NCBI RefSeq assembly: GCF_018967645.1
Contig: NZ_JAHLZF010000002.1
Location: 78,701 to 142,700 of the forward strand
Length of the DNA stretch: 64,000 nucleotides
Direction of reading: 5' to 3'
Source of the DNA: Allobacillus halotolerans
GTDB lineage: Bacteria > Bacillota > Bacilli > Bacillales > Alkalibacillaceae
Shown: one piece after another, positions 9,112-18,977 of the stretch
How the letters are laid out: every line of letters starts with the position of its first letter
How positions within the stretch are numbered: the stretch's first letter is position 1
Notes under the pieces: model-generated
Seen by the model: the letters and a program-made list of their open reading frames with translations, nothing else
Databases searched by the model: none
Told to the model about the DNA's origin: nothing
Program-made: the position numbers and the translations under genes

Positions 9112-10731
9112 CTACACATGTGGATAATTGTCATCTTCTTCAAACGAATATTCTTTTTCACCTTTGATTCCTTGTTCAACCGCTAACTCTTTCGCAATCT
9201 TCACTGAATCCCATACTGGTGGAAGCAGGAGAAGCGATACAGGTACTGCCGAAGCAACGATGAAGTTTTGGAACATACCTACATTGCTTTCACCCATTGC
9301 CAATAAAGCGACTGCGATCGCTCCAAAGATCAATGCCCAGAATACACGGACAGATGTTTTTGGATTATCGTTTCCGGTAACAGACACAGCAGATGCATAA
9401 GCCATTGAGTCCGTTGTCGTTGCTACGAAGATAATTGTGATAATTAAGAAACTGAATGCCATAATCGACGTCAATGGCAGCTGTTCAAGTATCGCCATCA
9501 CTGCGGCTTCTTGACCGGAGTTATTTAAAGGCTCTGAAATGATACCAGGCTTTTCTATTTCAAAGAAAATTCCAGTCCCACCTAGAACCGTAAACCATAT
9601 ATTACTGACAACTGGCGCAAAAATACCGGCAGCTAAAATCAACTCACGGATTGTTCTACCTCTTGAAATCCGTGTAATAAAGATTGCCATCATTGGTGCG
9701 AATCCGATGAACCAACCCCAGAAGAAAATCGTCCAACTCGCTAACCATGCAGGGTCTCCACGAGTCAAACTCATCATGAGGAAGTTTGAAATTTGAAATG
9801 CTTCAGCCGCTACAAATGCATCAAGTAAGAACATTGTTGGTCCAATGATTAAAATAACGATCATAAGAAGTACCGCAAAACCAACGTTGAAACGACTTAA
9901 AATCTGAATTCCCTTATCAACACCTGTGATCGCCGATACTGTAGAAATGGCAATAAGTATGACGATAAATGTAATTTGTGTCGCTAACGTATTCGGCATT
10001 CCGAAAATTTGCTCAGCGGCATAGGATGCTTGTAATCCTAAAAAGCCAATTGCACCTACCGTACCAGCTGCAACTGCAATTGCGGAAGTAACATCTGCTA
10101 AAATACCTATAATATTATTCTTCTTAAATAGTTTGTCTCCAAAAATCGGATACAAAATGGTACGCGGCTTTAGTGGCATACCTTTATGATAATGTGCGTA
10201 CATTAATACAATTGTTGCCGTCGTACCTAAAATTGCCCAAGCACTAAAGCCCCAGTGCATGAACGATTGGGAGAGCCCGATAATCGCTTTATCCCATTCT
10301 GTTAATTCTCCATCAACGAATTGTGGAGGTGTATCTAGAAAGTGTGACATTGGTTCCCCAGCTGCCCAAAACACACCACCAGAAGCTAGTAATGTCGTTA
10401 AAATCATTGCGACCCAGCGGAAATTACTATAGTGAGGACTGTCTATAAGTCCTAACTTTACTCTTCCATACCTAGAAAACATTAAAACCAAACCGACAAT
10501 AAATGTTGCTAGGAGGAGAATTTGCCAATATAGACCAAAATATTTAGCAGAAAAATCAAATGAATTATTCACCCATGCACTCATGTTATCTGGCATAAAG
10601 AATGCCAATATAACGAATAATAATAGGAATCCTCCACTTATAACAAAGGAACCCCATTGAACTCCTGTCCCCAGATATTCATCTGAATAATACTTCTTTT
10701 TCGTAAACTGCTTTTTTTTCTCATTTGCCAT
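9112..10731 (-). CDS. BCCT family betaine/carnitine/choline transporter (copy 2)
   Basis: Tandem paralogue of the downstream BCCT gene: also 539 residues, roughly 90 percent identical by eye, with the same N-terminal KKKQFTKKKYYSDEY and C-terminal EEDDNYPHV tails. All BCCT signatures are present (FWAAGEPMSHF, SFMHWGFSAWAILG, SRGRTIRE). Each copy has its own promoter and copy 2 has its own terminator, so the two are separate transcripts that could be tuned differently. Duplicated betaine carriers fit a halophilic or halotolerant life. The transported compound is inferred from the family, not shown. Confidence 0.92.
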   Translation of the reverse strand: MANEKKKQFTKKKYYSDEYLGTGVQWGSFVISGGFLLLFVILAFFMPDNMSAWVNNSFDFSAKYFGLYWQILLLATFIVGLVLMFSRYGRVKLGLIDSPHYSNFRWVAMILTTLLASGGVFWAAGEPMSHFLDTPPQFVDGELTEWDKAIIGLSQSFMHWGFSAWAILGTTATIVLMYAHYHKGMPLKPRTILYPIFGDKLFKKNNIIGILADVTSAIAVAAGTVGAIGFLGLQASYAAEQIFGMPNTLATQITFIVILIAISTVSAITGVDKGIQILSRFNVGFAVLLMIVILIIGPTMFLLDAFVAAEAFQISNFLMMSLTRGDPAWLASWTIFFWGWFIGFAPMMAIFITRISRGRTIRELILAAGIFAPVVSNIWFTVLGGTGIFFEIEKPGIISEPLNNSGQEAAVMAILEQLPLTSIMAFSFLIITIIFVATTTDSMAYASAVSVTGNDNPKTSVRVFWALIFGAIAVALLAMGESNVGMFQNFIVASAVPVSLLLLPPVWDSVKIAKELAVEQGIKGEKEYSFEEDDNYPHV

Positions 10732-10798
10732 TAGGAAAAAAACCCTCTCAATTTTTTTGAAAAGCCAACCTAATAAATGATTAGCTATCCAACTTTAA

Positions 10799-10827
10799 AT
10801 TGTAGATAATCTGTGAACACTCGTCAA
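10799..10827 (-). promoter_or_regulatory. promoter of BCCT copy 2
   Basis: TTGACG, 17 bp, TACAAT on the minus strand, matching copy 1 base for base at both hexamers. Beyond it, 10830-11238 shows no gene; a weak in-frame extension of the next ORF to 11071 has no ribosome site. Confidence 0.8.
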
Positions 10828-11238
10828 AGAAGATATTCTATATTATAGTGGAATAATTGCGAGCTATTTTGAGTATTTTACGACCAAGCTATATAATCTC
10901 AGATAATTCTTCATTATCTAATGCATTCCACGCCAATGTTAAATTTATTCCTATGAATTTTCTAAGAATTCATCGATTTAAACTTTACCTTTATGCTCTG
11001 TCGGGATCTCTCGGTACTTGTGAACTTTGTTTTTAATTGTGGTTGAATCTAAAATATTTCCAACAAGACTTTGCGATATGTTTTTTGCACATTCGAGTCT
11101 ACCGGGCAATCAAAAAACATTTTACAACTTGATTCCATTCTATTTGTAAATTCTGATACAATTTCAATTAAGGTTGAAAAACAAGGTAGGGCTTCAAAAG
11201 ATACATCTACGAAAATGAGTATTAATGGGGTGGGAAAA

Positions 11239-11721
11239 ATGAAATTACTTCATACATTTTTTGACTTAAAACAGAATGGACATCTTCAAAGTGCGCGAGA
11301 AGAGATCACACGTTTAGCGGAAGAACAAGAAAAAAATCCGTCAATCCTTTTCGAAGCGGGTTTATTGCATAAAAATCTTGAGATGATGCCCCAAGCAATT
11401 ACATACTTTAACCAAGCACTTGAATTGGATTTGCTGGAAGACATACGCAAAAATTCGTTGTTTCATCTCGGAGCGTGTTACCGTGCTGTCGGTTTATATG
11501 AAAATGCAAAGGAAGCCTTTGAAATTGGCATGAGTGAGTTCCCTGCCGCGAATGAATTTTACATTTATTTTGCCATGACCTTATATAATATGGATGAATC
11601 GGATTTAGCAATGGAAATTGTACTCTCTAAGTTATTGGAAACGACAAAAGACGAAAACATTCTAAAACATAAAGAAGAGTTTTCTTTTTATGCGAGTAGG
11701 CTTGATGAATTATTCAATTAG
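11239..11721 (+). CDS. tetratricopeptide repeat protein
   Basis: A 160-residue all-helical protein with three to four TPR motifs, for example residues 45-78 (AGLLHKNLEMMPQAITYFNQAL) and 80-112 (FHLGACYRAVGLYENAKEAF). ATG 11239 follows GGGGTGGG by 5 bases; the longer frame to 11071 looks non-coding. TPR proteins of this size usually mediate protein contacts, and the partner is unknown. The gene stands alone. The downstream region up to 12227 holds only a 21-bp array. Confidence 0.82.
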   Translation: MKLLHTFFDLKQNGHLQSAREEITRLAEEQEKNPSILFEAGLLHKNLEMMPQAITYFNQALELDLLEDIRKNSLFHLGACYRAVGLYENAKEAFEIGMSEFPAANEFYIYFAMTLYNMDESDLAMEIVLSKLLETTKDENILKHKEEFSFYASRLDELFN

Positions 11722-11783
11722 GAAATGAATCAATTTCATAATTGACCTTTTGACTTTGGTCTACTTCGTTTCCCGCAGGCAAG

Positions 11784-12195
11784 GGGCGTATAAAATGCAT
11801 GTGTGGACTCAATACCGTGGTAATGGGCTCATAAAACTCGCAAGTCGGCCCAATAGACAAGGTGAGGGGCACATAAATTCGTGAGCCAGTCGGTCACATT
11901 AGACGAATGGCAGACTGGTAAATTACACTAGCACGTTCATATAAAATGATAAATTCCCCTCATATCATTCGTGGGTGGGTTCATGTCTTCATCAATCGGG
12001 TTCATTTTATCGGTCTGCTATAAATTTTAGGCGTCACGCCTATATTTGTGCCCTTTTTTGGTATTATATAATCCCTGAGTGGATCGATTTGCGTCTGCTT
12101 TTTACGGATATGCGCCTTAATATAATTGAAATGCACCCAACTCACTCATATATGCTACCAAAATTAGATTTTATGTGCCTTGCACATAATAAAGC
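11784..12195. repeat. 21-bp phased array, unit type B, two arms in opposite orientation
   Basis: The left arm (11784 to about 12020) reads GGGCKYATAAA-type cores on the plus strand, mostly 21 bp apart; one unit is 20 bp and the middle is decayed. The right arm (about 12040-12195) reads the complement, with cores ATATGCGCC, AAATGCACC, ATATGCTAC and TTATGTGCC, again 21 bp apart. The tract therefore has inverted halves. It lies between the convergent TPR and tdh genes. A 75-codon ORF inside it has no ribosome site and is not reported. Confidence 0.8.
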
Positions 12196-12227
12196 GAACT
12201 AAACAGATCGTATTGGTTCTACAAATA

Positions 12228-12265
12228 GAAACATCCCCGAAAACCACACATTGAACGGTTCGGGG
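12228..12265 (-). terminator. terminator of the tdh-kbl operon
   Basis: The stem CCCCGAA (12235-12241)/TTCGGGG (12259-12265) is followed on the minus strand by ATGTTTCTATTT. Confidence 0.65.
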
Positions 12266-12272
12266 AAGTTCT

Positions 12273-13226
12273 TTATTCATTCGCTAGTTTTTTCTTGAGG
12301 TTCGTCAACATATCTTCTGTGACGTCGTCTAATGAAAATTTTGGCTTGAATTCCCATTCTTCTTTTGCAGCTATGCAATCTATAGAATTTGGCCAGCTTT
12401 CCGCTATTTTCTGTCTGACAGGGTCGACTTCATAATCCAATTCAAAAGAAGGTAAATGTTTTTGAATCGAACGCTTGAAATCTTCTGGCTCGGCACTAAA
12501 CGCTGCCACATTAAAGGCATTTCGGTGCTGCAAACGTTCTGGGTTTGCTTCCATTAACTGAATGATTGCGTCAATCGCATCTTGCATATACATCATATCC
12601 ATCTGCGTACCTTTTCCGATAAACGATGTATATTTATTCTGTTTCAACGCCTCATAATAAATCTCAACGGCATAGTCCGTCGTGCCACCACCTGGTTCTG
12701 TCACATAGGAAATCAAACCAGGAAAGCGAACGCCACGTGTGTCGACACCAAAACGATTATAGTAGTAATCACATAACAATTCGCCTGCAACCTTATTGAC
12801 ACCATACATGGTCATTGGTCGTTGCATCGTGTCTTGTGGTGTCAGATCTTTTGGCGTATTTGGACCAAATGCACCGATCGAGCTCGGTGTGAAAAATTGA
12901 GCATCTAATTCGCGTGCTACTTCCAACGCGTTCATCAATCCACCCATGTTCAAGTTCCAAGCAAATTGAGGGTTATTCTCTGCTTTTGCTGATAATAATG
13001 CAGCTAAGTGCATAATGGTGTCTACATTATATTTCTTTGCGATGTCATGCATGGCCCGTTCATCGGTAACATCTAATACCTCAAAAGGACCACTCGTGTC
13101 ATCTAAGTTTTCAGGCTTTCGAATGTCGGTAGCAATGACATTCGAATGTCCATACGTTTCTCTTAGCTGTGCGGTCAATTCAGATCCAATTTGACCGAGC
13201 GCTCCTGTTACTAAAATGTTCTTCAT
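12273..13226 (-). CDS. tdh: L-threonine 3-dehydrogenase, SDR/epimerase type
   Basis: This enzyme oxidises L-threonine to 2-amino-3-ketobutyrate with NAD+. The 317-residue protein is an extended short-chain dehydrogenase: Rossmann GALGQIGSE (residues 8-16), HLAALLSAKAE, SSIGAFG and the catalytic pair YGVNK (Tyr about 141, Lys about 145). It is not the zinc-dependent Tdh of E. coli. It follows kbl by 33 bp on the same strand, and kbl makes the next enzyme, which fixes the substrate with good confidence. Confidence 0.92.
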   Translation of the reverse strand: MKNILVTGALGQIGSELTAQLRETYGHSNVIATDIRKPENLDDTSGPFEVLDVTDERAMHDIAKKYNVDTIMHLAALLSAKAENNPQFAWNLNMGGLMNALEVARELDAQFFTPSSIGAFGPNTPKDLTPQDTMQRPMTMYGVNKVAGELLCDYYYNRFGVDTRGVRFPGLISYVTEPGGGTTDYAVEIYYEALKQNKYTSFIGKGTQMDMMYMQDAIDAIIQLMEANPERLQHRNAFNVAAFSAEPEDFKRSIQKHLPSFELDYEVDPVRQKIAESWPNSIDCIAAKEEWEFKPKFSLDDVTEDMLTNLKKKLANE

Positions 13227-13259
13227 TCAGGAATCCCCCTCTGTTCCTCTCTCTCTATT

Positions 13260-14453
13260 CTATTGGATGATACCCATTGCTTTTCCGACTTTTTCATAAA
13301 TCGAAATAGCTTCATCTAGCATTTCCTTCGTGTGTGCCGCTGTCGGCATATTTCTTACACGGCCTGTACCACGAGGAACAGTTGGGAAGACGATGGATTT
13401 TGCATAAACGCCTTCTTCGTACAAACGCTTACTGAATTCTTGGGTTGTTTTTTCATCTCCGATAATACAAGGTGTAATTGGTGTTTCACTCTCACCAATG
13501 TCAAAACCTAAGTTCTTCAAACCTTCTTTTAGATAATTTCCATTTTCCCATAAACGATCGTGAAGTTCTGTTGACTCCATCAACAAATCGATTGCTTTTG
13601 TACATGCCGTAACATCGGCAGGTGACAAGGATGTTGAGAAAAGGAAAGGACGTGAACGCACCTTTAACCAGTCAATCAAGTTTTGTTTACCAGCTACATA
13701 GCCACCGACAACACCGATTGCTTTCGAAAGAGTCCCCATTTGAAAGTCGATTTCATCTTGAAGACCAAAATGCTTCACTGTGCCGGCACCTTTCCCCATC
13801 ACTCCAGATCCGTGGGCATCATCAACATACGTAATTAAGTCAAACTCTTTGGCGATTTCAACGATCCCTGGAAGATTTGCGACGTCTCCATCCATCGAAA
13901 ATACGCCATCAGTGATGATCATAATTTTATTATACTGACCTGATTCTTTGGCTTCTTTCGCCTTCTGTCTTAAATCTTCCATATCAGAATGGTTGAAACG
14001 AATGATTTTCGCTTTGGAAAGACGACAGCCATCGATAATGGAAGCGTGATTCAGTTCATCAGATAAAATGGCGTCATTTTTATCCATTACGGCAGAAATC
14101 GCCGCCATATTACAGTTGAAGCCGGAAGTATAAGCGATTGCAGCTTCAGTTCCTTTAAATTCAGCAATTTTTTCCTCAAGCTTCACGTGGACATCCAATG
14201 TTCCATTAATCGTACGAACGGCACCAGCTCCGACACCATGTGAATCAACATGTTGCTTTGCGACTTCTTTTAGTCGTTCATCCGTTGCAAGACCCAAATA
14301 GTTATTAGAGGATAGATTGATTAATTCTTTTCCTTTAATCGTTATTTTTGGGCCATTTGCACCTTCAACAACCTCGATCTCATTATAAAGACCTTGGTCT
14401 TTTAATTCCTGTAAATTTTCATTCAAAAATTGATCTAACGTTTCACTAGGCAT
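13260..14453 (-). CDS. kbl: glycine C-acetyltransferase (2-amino-3-ketobutyrate CoA ligase)
   Basis: A PLP enzyme of the alpha-oxoamine synthase family that splits 2-amino-3-ketobutyrate with CoA into glycine and acetyl-CoA. The 397 residues show [10 protein letters not shown], the pocket [11 protein letters not shown] and the PLP lysine in the GTLSKAIG motif (about residue 239). GGAGG lies 7 bases before the ATG. It is the first gene of kbl-tdh. A SigA-type promoter and a possible cre site lie upstream, consistent with carbon control of threonine breakdown. Confidence 0.94.
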   Translation of the reverse strand: MPSETLDQFLNENLQELKDQGLYNEIEVVEGANGPKITIKGKELINLSSNNYLGLATDERLKEVAKQHVDSHGVGAGAVRTINGTLDVHVKLEEKIAEFKGTEAAIAYTSGFNCNMAAISAVMDKNDAILSDELNHASIIDGCRLSKAKIIRFNHSDMEDLRQKAKEAKESGQYNKIMIITDGVFSMDGDVANLPGIVEIAKEFDLITYVDDAHGSGVMGKGAGTVKHFGLQDEIDFQMGTLSKAIGVVGGYVAGKQNLIDWLKVRSRPFLFSTSLSPADVTACTKAIDLLMESTELHDRLWENGNYLKEGLKNLGFDIGESETPITPCIIGDEKTTQEFSKRLYEEGVYAKSIVFPTVPRGTGRVRNMPTAAHTKEMLDEAISIYEKVGKAMGIIQ

Positions 14454-14494
14454 TTTGTTACCTCCTGAATCATTTTCATTTCATTCCCATTAGT

Positions 14495-14522
14495 ATGATA
14501 ACATGATTTTTTGTCCTTGTAA
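14495..14522 (-). promoter_or_regulatory. candidate kbl promoter
   Basis: The minus strand reads TTACAA, 16 bp, TATCAT about 40 bp before the kbl ATG. Confidence 0.5.
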
Positions 14523-14540
14523 CGGAATAGCAAACTCATA

Positions 14541-14554
14541 TGAAAGCGCTTTAC
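14541..14554. promoter_or_regulatory. cre-like site upstream of kbl
   Basis: TGAAAGCGCTTTAC matches the CcpA consensus TGWNANCGNTNWCA at 12 of 14 positions, failing at the last two. It lies upstream of the kbl -35, where CcpA may activate or repress. Confidence 0.5.
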
Positions 14555-14562
14555 TCCCAATT

Positions 14563-14596
14563 TAAATAAAAGCAGAAGACCGTTTGGCCTCCTGCT
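14563..14596 (-). terminator. terminator of the opp operon
   Basis: The stem AGCAGGAGGCC/GGTCTTCTGCT (two G-T pairs, loop AAAC) is followed on the minus strand by TTTATTT, 11 bp beyond the oppF stop. Confidence 0.75.
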
Positions 14597-14606
14597 CGCT
14601 TTTTAA

Positions 14607-15665
14607 CTATACTCTTTCAGGTTCTTCACTCAATTGGCGGACTTTGCTTGTTTCACGAGTTGGCTGGTGTTCACCAGACTCAATCAACTCCATGTAATGA
14701 CAAGCTCCTTGGTGACCTTCTGCCATATATCCTGTGCTGCGTAGCTCAGGTGTCTCTTCCTTACAACGTTCTGTCGCAAATGGACAACGTGTATGGAAAC
14801 GACAGCCAGTAGGCGGATCGATCGGTGAAGGTACATCTCCTTGTAGGAAGATACGATCTTTATCATGATCTGGATCCGGTACTGGAATAGCAGATAATAA
14901 AGCTTTTGTATAAGGATGTTGAGGATTTTCAAAGATGGACTTCTTATCTCCCACCTCAACGATTTTTCCTAGATACATGACGATGACTCGATCTGAGATA
15001 TGACGAACAACGCCAAGGTCATGTGAAATGAATAAATACGTCAAATTCATTTCTTTTTGGAACTTTTTCAATAGGTTCAACACTTGCGCCTGGATAGAAA
15101 CGTCCAATGCTGAAACAGCCTCGTCACAGACGATAAGTTTTGGATCAACAGACAATGCACGGGCAATCCCGATACGCTGACGCTGTCCACCAGAGAATTC
15201 ATGTGGGTAGCGGTCTGCATGGTATGGTTGTAATCCGACTGTTTCTAACAATTCAGCAATTCGGTCGGCACGTTCTTCTTTCGGAACGACACCTTGAATC
15301 GCCATCGCTTCTCTTAATGTTTCACGTACTGTTTGACGTGGATTTAAAGAAGCATATGGATCCTGGAAAATAATTTGCATATCTTTACGCATTTTACGCA
15401 TTTCTTTTTTATTCAAATCCAGTAGGTTGATACCATCGAATTCAACCGTGCCGTCTGTCGGATTATCCAATCGTAAAATAGCTCGACCTGTCGTAGATTT
15501 TCCGCATCCGGATTCACCAACGACACTGACTGTTTCTCCTTCGTGAACGGTGAAAGATATGTCATCAACCGCTTTAACATTATTGACAGTCCGGCCTAAA
15601 ATGCCACCTTTAATTGGGAAGTACTGTTTTAAATTTTTAACTTTCAGTAGTTCTTTCTGGCTCAT
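14607..15665 (-). CDS. oppF: oligopeptide ABC transporter ATP-binding protein OppF/DppF
   Basis: The second ATPase of a peptide importer, on the cytoplasmic face. The 352 residues contain Walker [10 protein letters not shown] (about residue 51), the signature LSGG-like EFSGGQRQR, Walker [13 protein letters not shown], and the C-terminal oligopeptide/dipeptide domain with the four-cysteine cluster around [15 protein letters not shown]. The start overlaps the oppD end by 29 bp, so translation is likely coupled. Dipeptide and oligopeptide types cannot be told apart by sequence reading alone. Confidence 0.93.
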   Translation of the reverse strand: MSQKELLKVKNLKQYFPIKGGILGRTVNNVKAVDDISFTVHEGETVSVVGESGCGKSTTGRAILRLDNPTDGTVEFDGINLLDLNKKEMRKMRKDMQIIFQDPYASLNPRQTVRETLREAMAIQGVVPKEERADRIAELLETVGLQPYHADRYPHEFSGGQRQRIGIARALSVDPKLIVCDEAVSALDVSIQAQVLNLLKKFQKEMNLTYLFISHDLGVVRHISDRVIVMYLGKIVEVGDKKSIFENPQHPYTKALLSAIPVPDPDHDKDRIFLQGDVPSPIDPPTGCRFHTRCPFATERCKEETPELRSTGYMAEGHQGACHYMELIESGEHQPTRETSKVRQLSEEPERV

Positions 15666-16668
15666 ATACTTTCACCCCCGGGTCGCCGTTCCACTCATCG
15701 GTGTAAATCCAACAGCGAATTTGTTCTCCATCCCCGACATCGTCAAGAGATGGCAATTTCTCATGGCAAAGATCCGTCGCAAATGGACAACGTGGTGCAA
15801 ATCGACAACCAACAGGCATCTCATCTGGACTAGGTACAGTTCCTTTAATCGGTGTCAATTCTTCTTGGTCTCGATCACTACGCGGTAGGGATTTCAAAAG
15901 ACCTACTGTATATGGATGACGTGGATTTTTGAATAATGTTCTCACATCTGCATACTCGACGACCTTACCACAATACATAACTGCTACATAATCACACGTT
16001 TCAGCAACAACACCTAAGTCATGTGTAATCATGACAACGGACATGCCTAATTCATCTTGTAATTCTTTAATCAATTCAAGAATCTGTGCCTGAATCGTAA
16101 CGTCCAACGCAGTCGTTGGCTCATCTGCAATCAATAAGTCCGGTTTACATGCCAAGGCCATGGCAATCATGACACGTTGACGCATTCCACCGGATAATTC
16201 GAATGGATATTGGTCCAATCGCTTCTCAGGTGAAGGAATGCCAACAAGTTTCAACATCTCGATCGCTCGCTTGCTTCCTTCTTTTTTCCCTAATCCTTGA
16301 TGGATTTTATATGATTCTCGGATCTGTTGTCCGACTGTATATGTTGGGTTTAAAGAGGTCATCGGTTCTTGGAAAATCATTGAGATTTGATTTCCACGGA
16401 TTTTACGCATTTCCTTTTCAGTTAAATCCAAAAGGTTCTTCCCTCTGAATTTTATCTCTCCACCTTTGATTTTCCCTGGGTGGCTAATCAATTGCAAAAT
16501 AGACATCGCAGTGATACTTTTACCTGATCCCGATTCCCCTACGATACCTAGCGTTTTACCTGCTGGTACATCAAAGGTCACTCCATCAACCGCTTTGACT
16601 TCACCGCCTTCGGTAAAGAAAGATGTCCGGAGGTCTGTTACTTCTAGTATGGATTCGTTTGTACTCAA
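15637..16668 (-). CDS. oppD: oligopeptide ABC transporter ATP-binding protein OppD/DppD
   Basis: First ATPase of the importer: Walker A GESGSGKS, signature ELSGGMRQR, Walker [13 protein letters not shown], and the cysteine-rich oligo/dipeptide C-terminal domain ([15 protein letters not shown]). TTG 16668 is preferred over the longer GTG 16677 because GAGGTG then stands 6 bases upstream. It overlaps oppF downstream and lies 23 bp after oppB. Confidence 0.92.
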   Translation of the reverse strand: MSTNESILEVTDLRTSFFTEGGEVKAVDGVTFDVPAGKTLGIVGESGSGKSITAMSILQLISHPGKIKGGEIKFRGKNLLDLTEKEMRKIRGNQISMIFQEPMTSLNPTYTVGQQIRESYKIHQGLGKKEGSKRAIEMLKLVGIPSPEKRLDQYPFELSGGMRQRVMIAMALACKPDLLIADEPTTALDVTIQAQILELIKELQDELGMSVVMITHDLGVVAETCDYVAVMYCGKVVEYADVRTLFKNPRHPYTVGLLKSLPRSDRDQEELTPIKGTVPSPDEMPVGCRFAPRCPFATDLCHEKLPSLDDVGDGEQIRCWIYTDEWNGDPGVKVYEPERTTES

Positions 16669-16691
16669 TGATTCCACCTCACTTTCATTTA

Positions 16692-17612
16692 TTAGTCCAT
16701 ATCAATACGTTTGTTCAATAATGTGTATGAAATGTCTACGATTAAATTTACGACAACGAAAATAACCGAAATGATTAGAATACAGGCTTGCACGACTGGA
16801 AAGTCTCTCGCCATAATTGAGTCGATAACCAATCGGCCCAGTCCATTAATACTAAATACTGTTTCAGTAAGTACCGTACCTGCCAACAATGTTCCGAATT
16901 GCAAACCGACGACAGTAACAACTGGAATTAACGCGTTCTTCAGTGCGTGTCTATATATAACGATTTGTTCGTGAACCCCTTTTGCTCGTGCTGTTCGAAT
17001 ATAGTCTTGGGAAATAACATCAAGCATACTCGAACGGGTCATCCGGGCAATAACTGCGGCACCAGCTGTTCCTAATGTAATTACTGGCAACACGATCTGT
17101 TCGACCGATCCCCAACCGGTTGGCGGGAACCATCCTAACTGAATGGAGAACCAGTTCATCAACATCAATCCTAGCCAGAAGTTCGGCATCGACATACCGA
17201 ACAACGCAATAATCATGATTGTCACATCCCGCACGGAATACTGACGAACGGCAGAAACAATACCGGCAATCAAACCGATGAAAATACTTAATATTGTACT
17301 ATAAATTGCCAGTTCCATCGTCACCCAGAATCTAGGTTTGATTTCGTCAAAAACTGGCGTGTTATTTCTATAAGAATAGCCAAAATCCAATTGAGCAACA
17401 TCTGTAACAAAATTTACATATTGAACTGGAAGCGGATCATCTAATCCCATGCTGACTTCGATCCGTTCAATTGTACTTTGAGATGCTGTTTCACCCGCAA
17501 TAAGCTGAGCTGGATTCCCTGGTGTTAAATGCATCAGTAAGAATACAAGCAATGTTACACCAAACAGTACGGGTATTAATTGAAATAAACGACGTATAAT
17601 ATATGTTGTCAT
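16692..17612 (-). CDS. oppB: oligopeptide ABC transporter permease OppB/DppB
   Basis: A 306-residue inner-membrane permease with six TM helices. It begins with the family hallmark [21 protein letters not shown] and carries the EAA loop ([22 protein letters not shown]). It pairs with OppC to form the channel. It is third from last in oppCBDF and lies 21 bp from oppC. Confidence 0.93.
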   Translation of the reverse strand: MTTYIIRRLFQLIPVLFGVTLLVFLLMHLTPGNPAQLIAGETASQSTIERIEVSMGLDDPLPVQYVNFVTDVAQLDFGYSYRNNTPVFDEIKPRFWVTMELAIYSTILSIFIGLIAGIVSAVRQYSVRDVTIMIIALFGMSMPNFWLGLMLMNWFSIQLGWFPPTGWGSVEQIVLPVITLGTAGAAVIARMTRSSMLDVISQDYIRTARAKGVHEQIVIYRHALKNALIPVVTVVGLQFGTLLAGTVLTETVFSINGLGRLVIDSIMARDFPVVQACILIISVIFVVVNLIVDISYTLLNKRIDMD

Positions 17613-17633
17613 TTTTCTGTTCGCACCCCTTTC

Positions 17634-18533
17634 CTAGTTCTTCAATTTCGGATCGAGAGCATCTCGTAATCCATCACCAAAAATATTAAATGCCAATACA
17701 ACAATAACAATTGCCATACCTGGGAAGAATGCAATGTATCCAGCATCGAAAATGTAATCTCTTCCGTCATTCAGCATAGCGCCCCATTCTGGCATCGGCG
17801 GTTGAGCACCCATACCTAAGAACGACAGCCCTGCAGCAGTCAAGATTGCTGAGGCTATGTAAAGGGTCGCATTCACGATGACCGGAGAAGAAACGTTCGG
17901 CAAGATATGTTTAAAAATAATTCGAAAATCTGATGATCCTAATGCACGAATGGCATCTACATATTCGAGCTTCTTCGCTGCCAATGTTGAGCCTCGCACG
18001 ATTCTGGCAAAACCAGGTATCGCATAAATGGCTACCGCAATCGTAACGTTGACCAAACTACCGCCCAAAATACTTACAATCGCAAGTGCGAGTAAGATTC
18101 CCGGGAAAGCTAGTAAAATATCGATGAGTCGCATGATGAAGTTATCAATACGCCCGCCATAATAGCCGGCAACGATTCCTAATGGCACACCCATGATCGC
18201 GCCCAAAAAGACAGAGCCAAAACCTACACCTAACGTATATTTCATCCCATAAACGATTCTAGTGAAGATATCCCTTCCCATATGGTCTGTCCCAAACCAA
18301 TGTTCAGTAGACGGTCGACTAAATTTATTAATGACATCTACATCACTCGGGTCCATTTTTAATAGGAATGGACCGACGATTGATACGATTGATAAAAATA
18401 CAATCGTATAGAAACCAATCAATGCCGCTTTGTTTTTCTTTAAGCGTTTATAGAAATCTTTCAATGGTGACGGTTTCTTATGTTCTGTTTGCAATTCAAT
18501 CTCTGTGTTTTGTTCAATATTTTGATTTGCCAT
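17634..18533 (-). CDS. oppC: oligopeptide ABC transporter permease OppC/DppC
   Basis: The 299-residue second permease has an N-terminal OppC_N segment (KKNKAALIGFYTIVFLSIVSI), the conserved HWFGTDHMGRDIFTRIVYG motif and an EAA loop (RALGSSDFRIIFKHILPN). It is the first gene of the minus-strand operon, divergent from the binding protein gene over a 444-bp region. Confidence 0.93.
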   Translation of the reverse strand: MANQNIEQNTEIELQTEHKKPSPLKDFYKRLKKNKAALIGFYTIVFLSIVSIVGPFLLKMDPSDVDVINKFSRPSTEHWFGTDHMGRDIFTRIVYGMKYTLGVGFGSVFLGAIMGVPLGIVAGYYGGRIDNFIMRLIDILLAFPGILLALAIVSILGGSLVNVTIAVAIYAIPGFARIVRGSTLAAKKLEYVDAIRALGSSDFRIIFKHILPNVSSPVIVNATLYIASAILTAAGLSFLGMGAQPPMPEWGAMLNDGRDYIFDAGYIAFFPGMAIVIVVLAFNIFGDGLRDALDPKLKN

Positions 18534-18763
18534 TCCAGGAGCCCCCCTTTTTTCATTGTAGAGAAATCGGTTTTTACTATATGTCTACTCATTATCGTCT
18601 TGCCATAACATCCGGTTCGTTTTCAAAATTGTGCGACACTTTTGGTGAAGAAGTTCTACTTAGTATACCAATTTAAAAAAATTAGTAATTAGTAGATTTC
18701 TGGAAGGATGTTAAGGAAGTATGTCGAACCGTTTCTAGATAATCATAAACGCTAGACTAAATT

Positions 18764-18794
18764 TTGACAACATTATTTCTTATATAGATATAAT
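18764..18794 (+). promoter_or_regulatory. possible upstream promoter for oppA
   Basis: Perfect TTGACA and TATAAT hexamers but a long 19-bp spacer, about 180 bp before the oppA start. Strength is uncertain. Nothing else is recognised in 18540-18760. Confidence 0.35.
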
Positions 18795-18889
18795 TCAGAA
18801 AATAATTAAAAAAATGAAAAATATTTAGCACCTCTTCTTCTTAGTTAGCTGGATTGCGAAGTTTATGGGATTTTTGATTAAATCAAACC

Positions 18890-18942
18890 TTGCTAATTGT
18901 GAAAAAATAAGGTATGATTTTTCTAACCCTATTTTACATAGG
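18890..18942 (+). promoter_or_regulatory. oppA promoter and small hairpin
   Basis: TTGCTA, 17 bp, TATGAT (18890-18918) is followed by the hairpin CCCTA/TAGGG (18927-18942) close to the expected start of transcription, which could stabilise the mRNA 5' end. Confidence 0.6.
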
Positions 18943-18977
18943 GAAAACGATATATTCTCAAGGGGGTAACACGCACT

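Noticed and set aside
11071-11238. N-terminal extension of the TPR protein
   Set aside because: No ribosome site at 11071; the sequence is not TPR-like, whereas ATG 11239 has GGGGTGGG.
11975-12202. 75-codon plus-strand frame between the TPR and tdh genes
   Set aside because: Lies in the decayed array B2, no ribosome site, low-complexity product.
18534-18977. Riboswitch or T-box upstream of the opp genes
   Set aside because: The long divergent region shows only promoter-like hexamers and one short hairpin; no T-box sequence or terminator pair was found.
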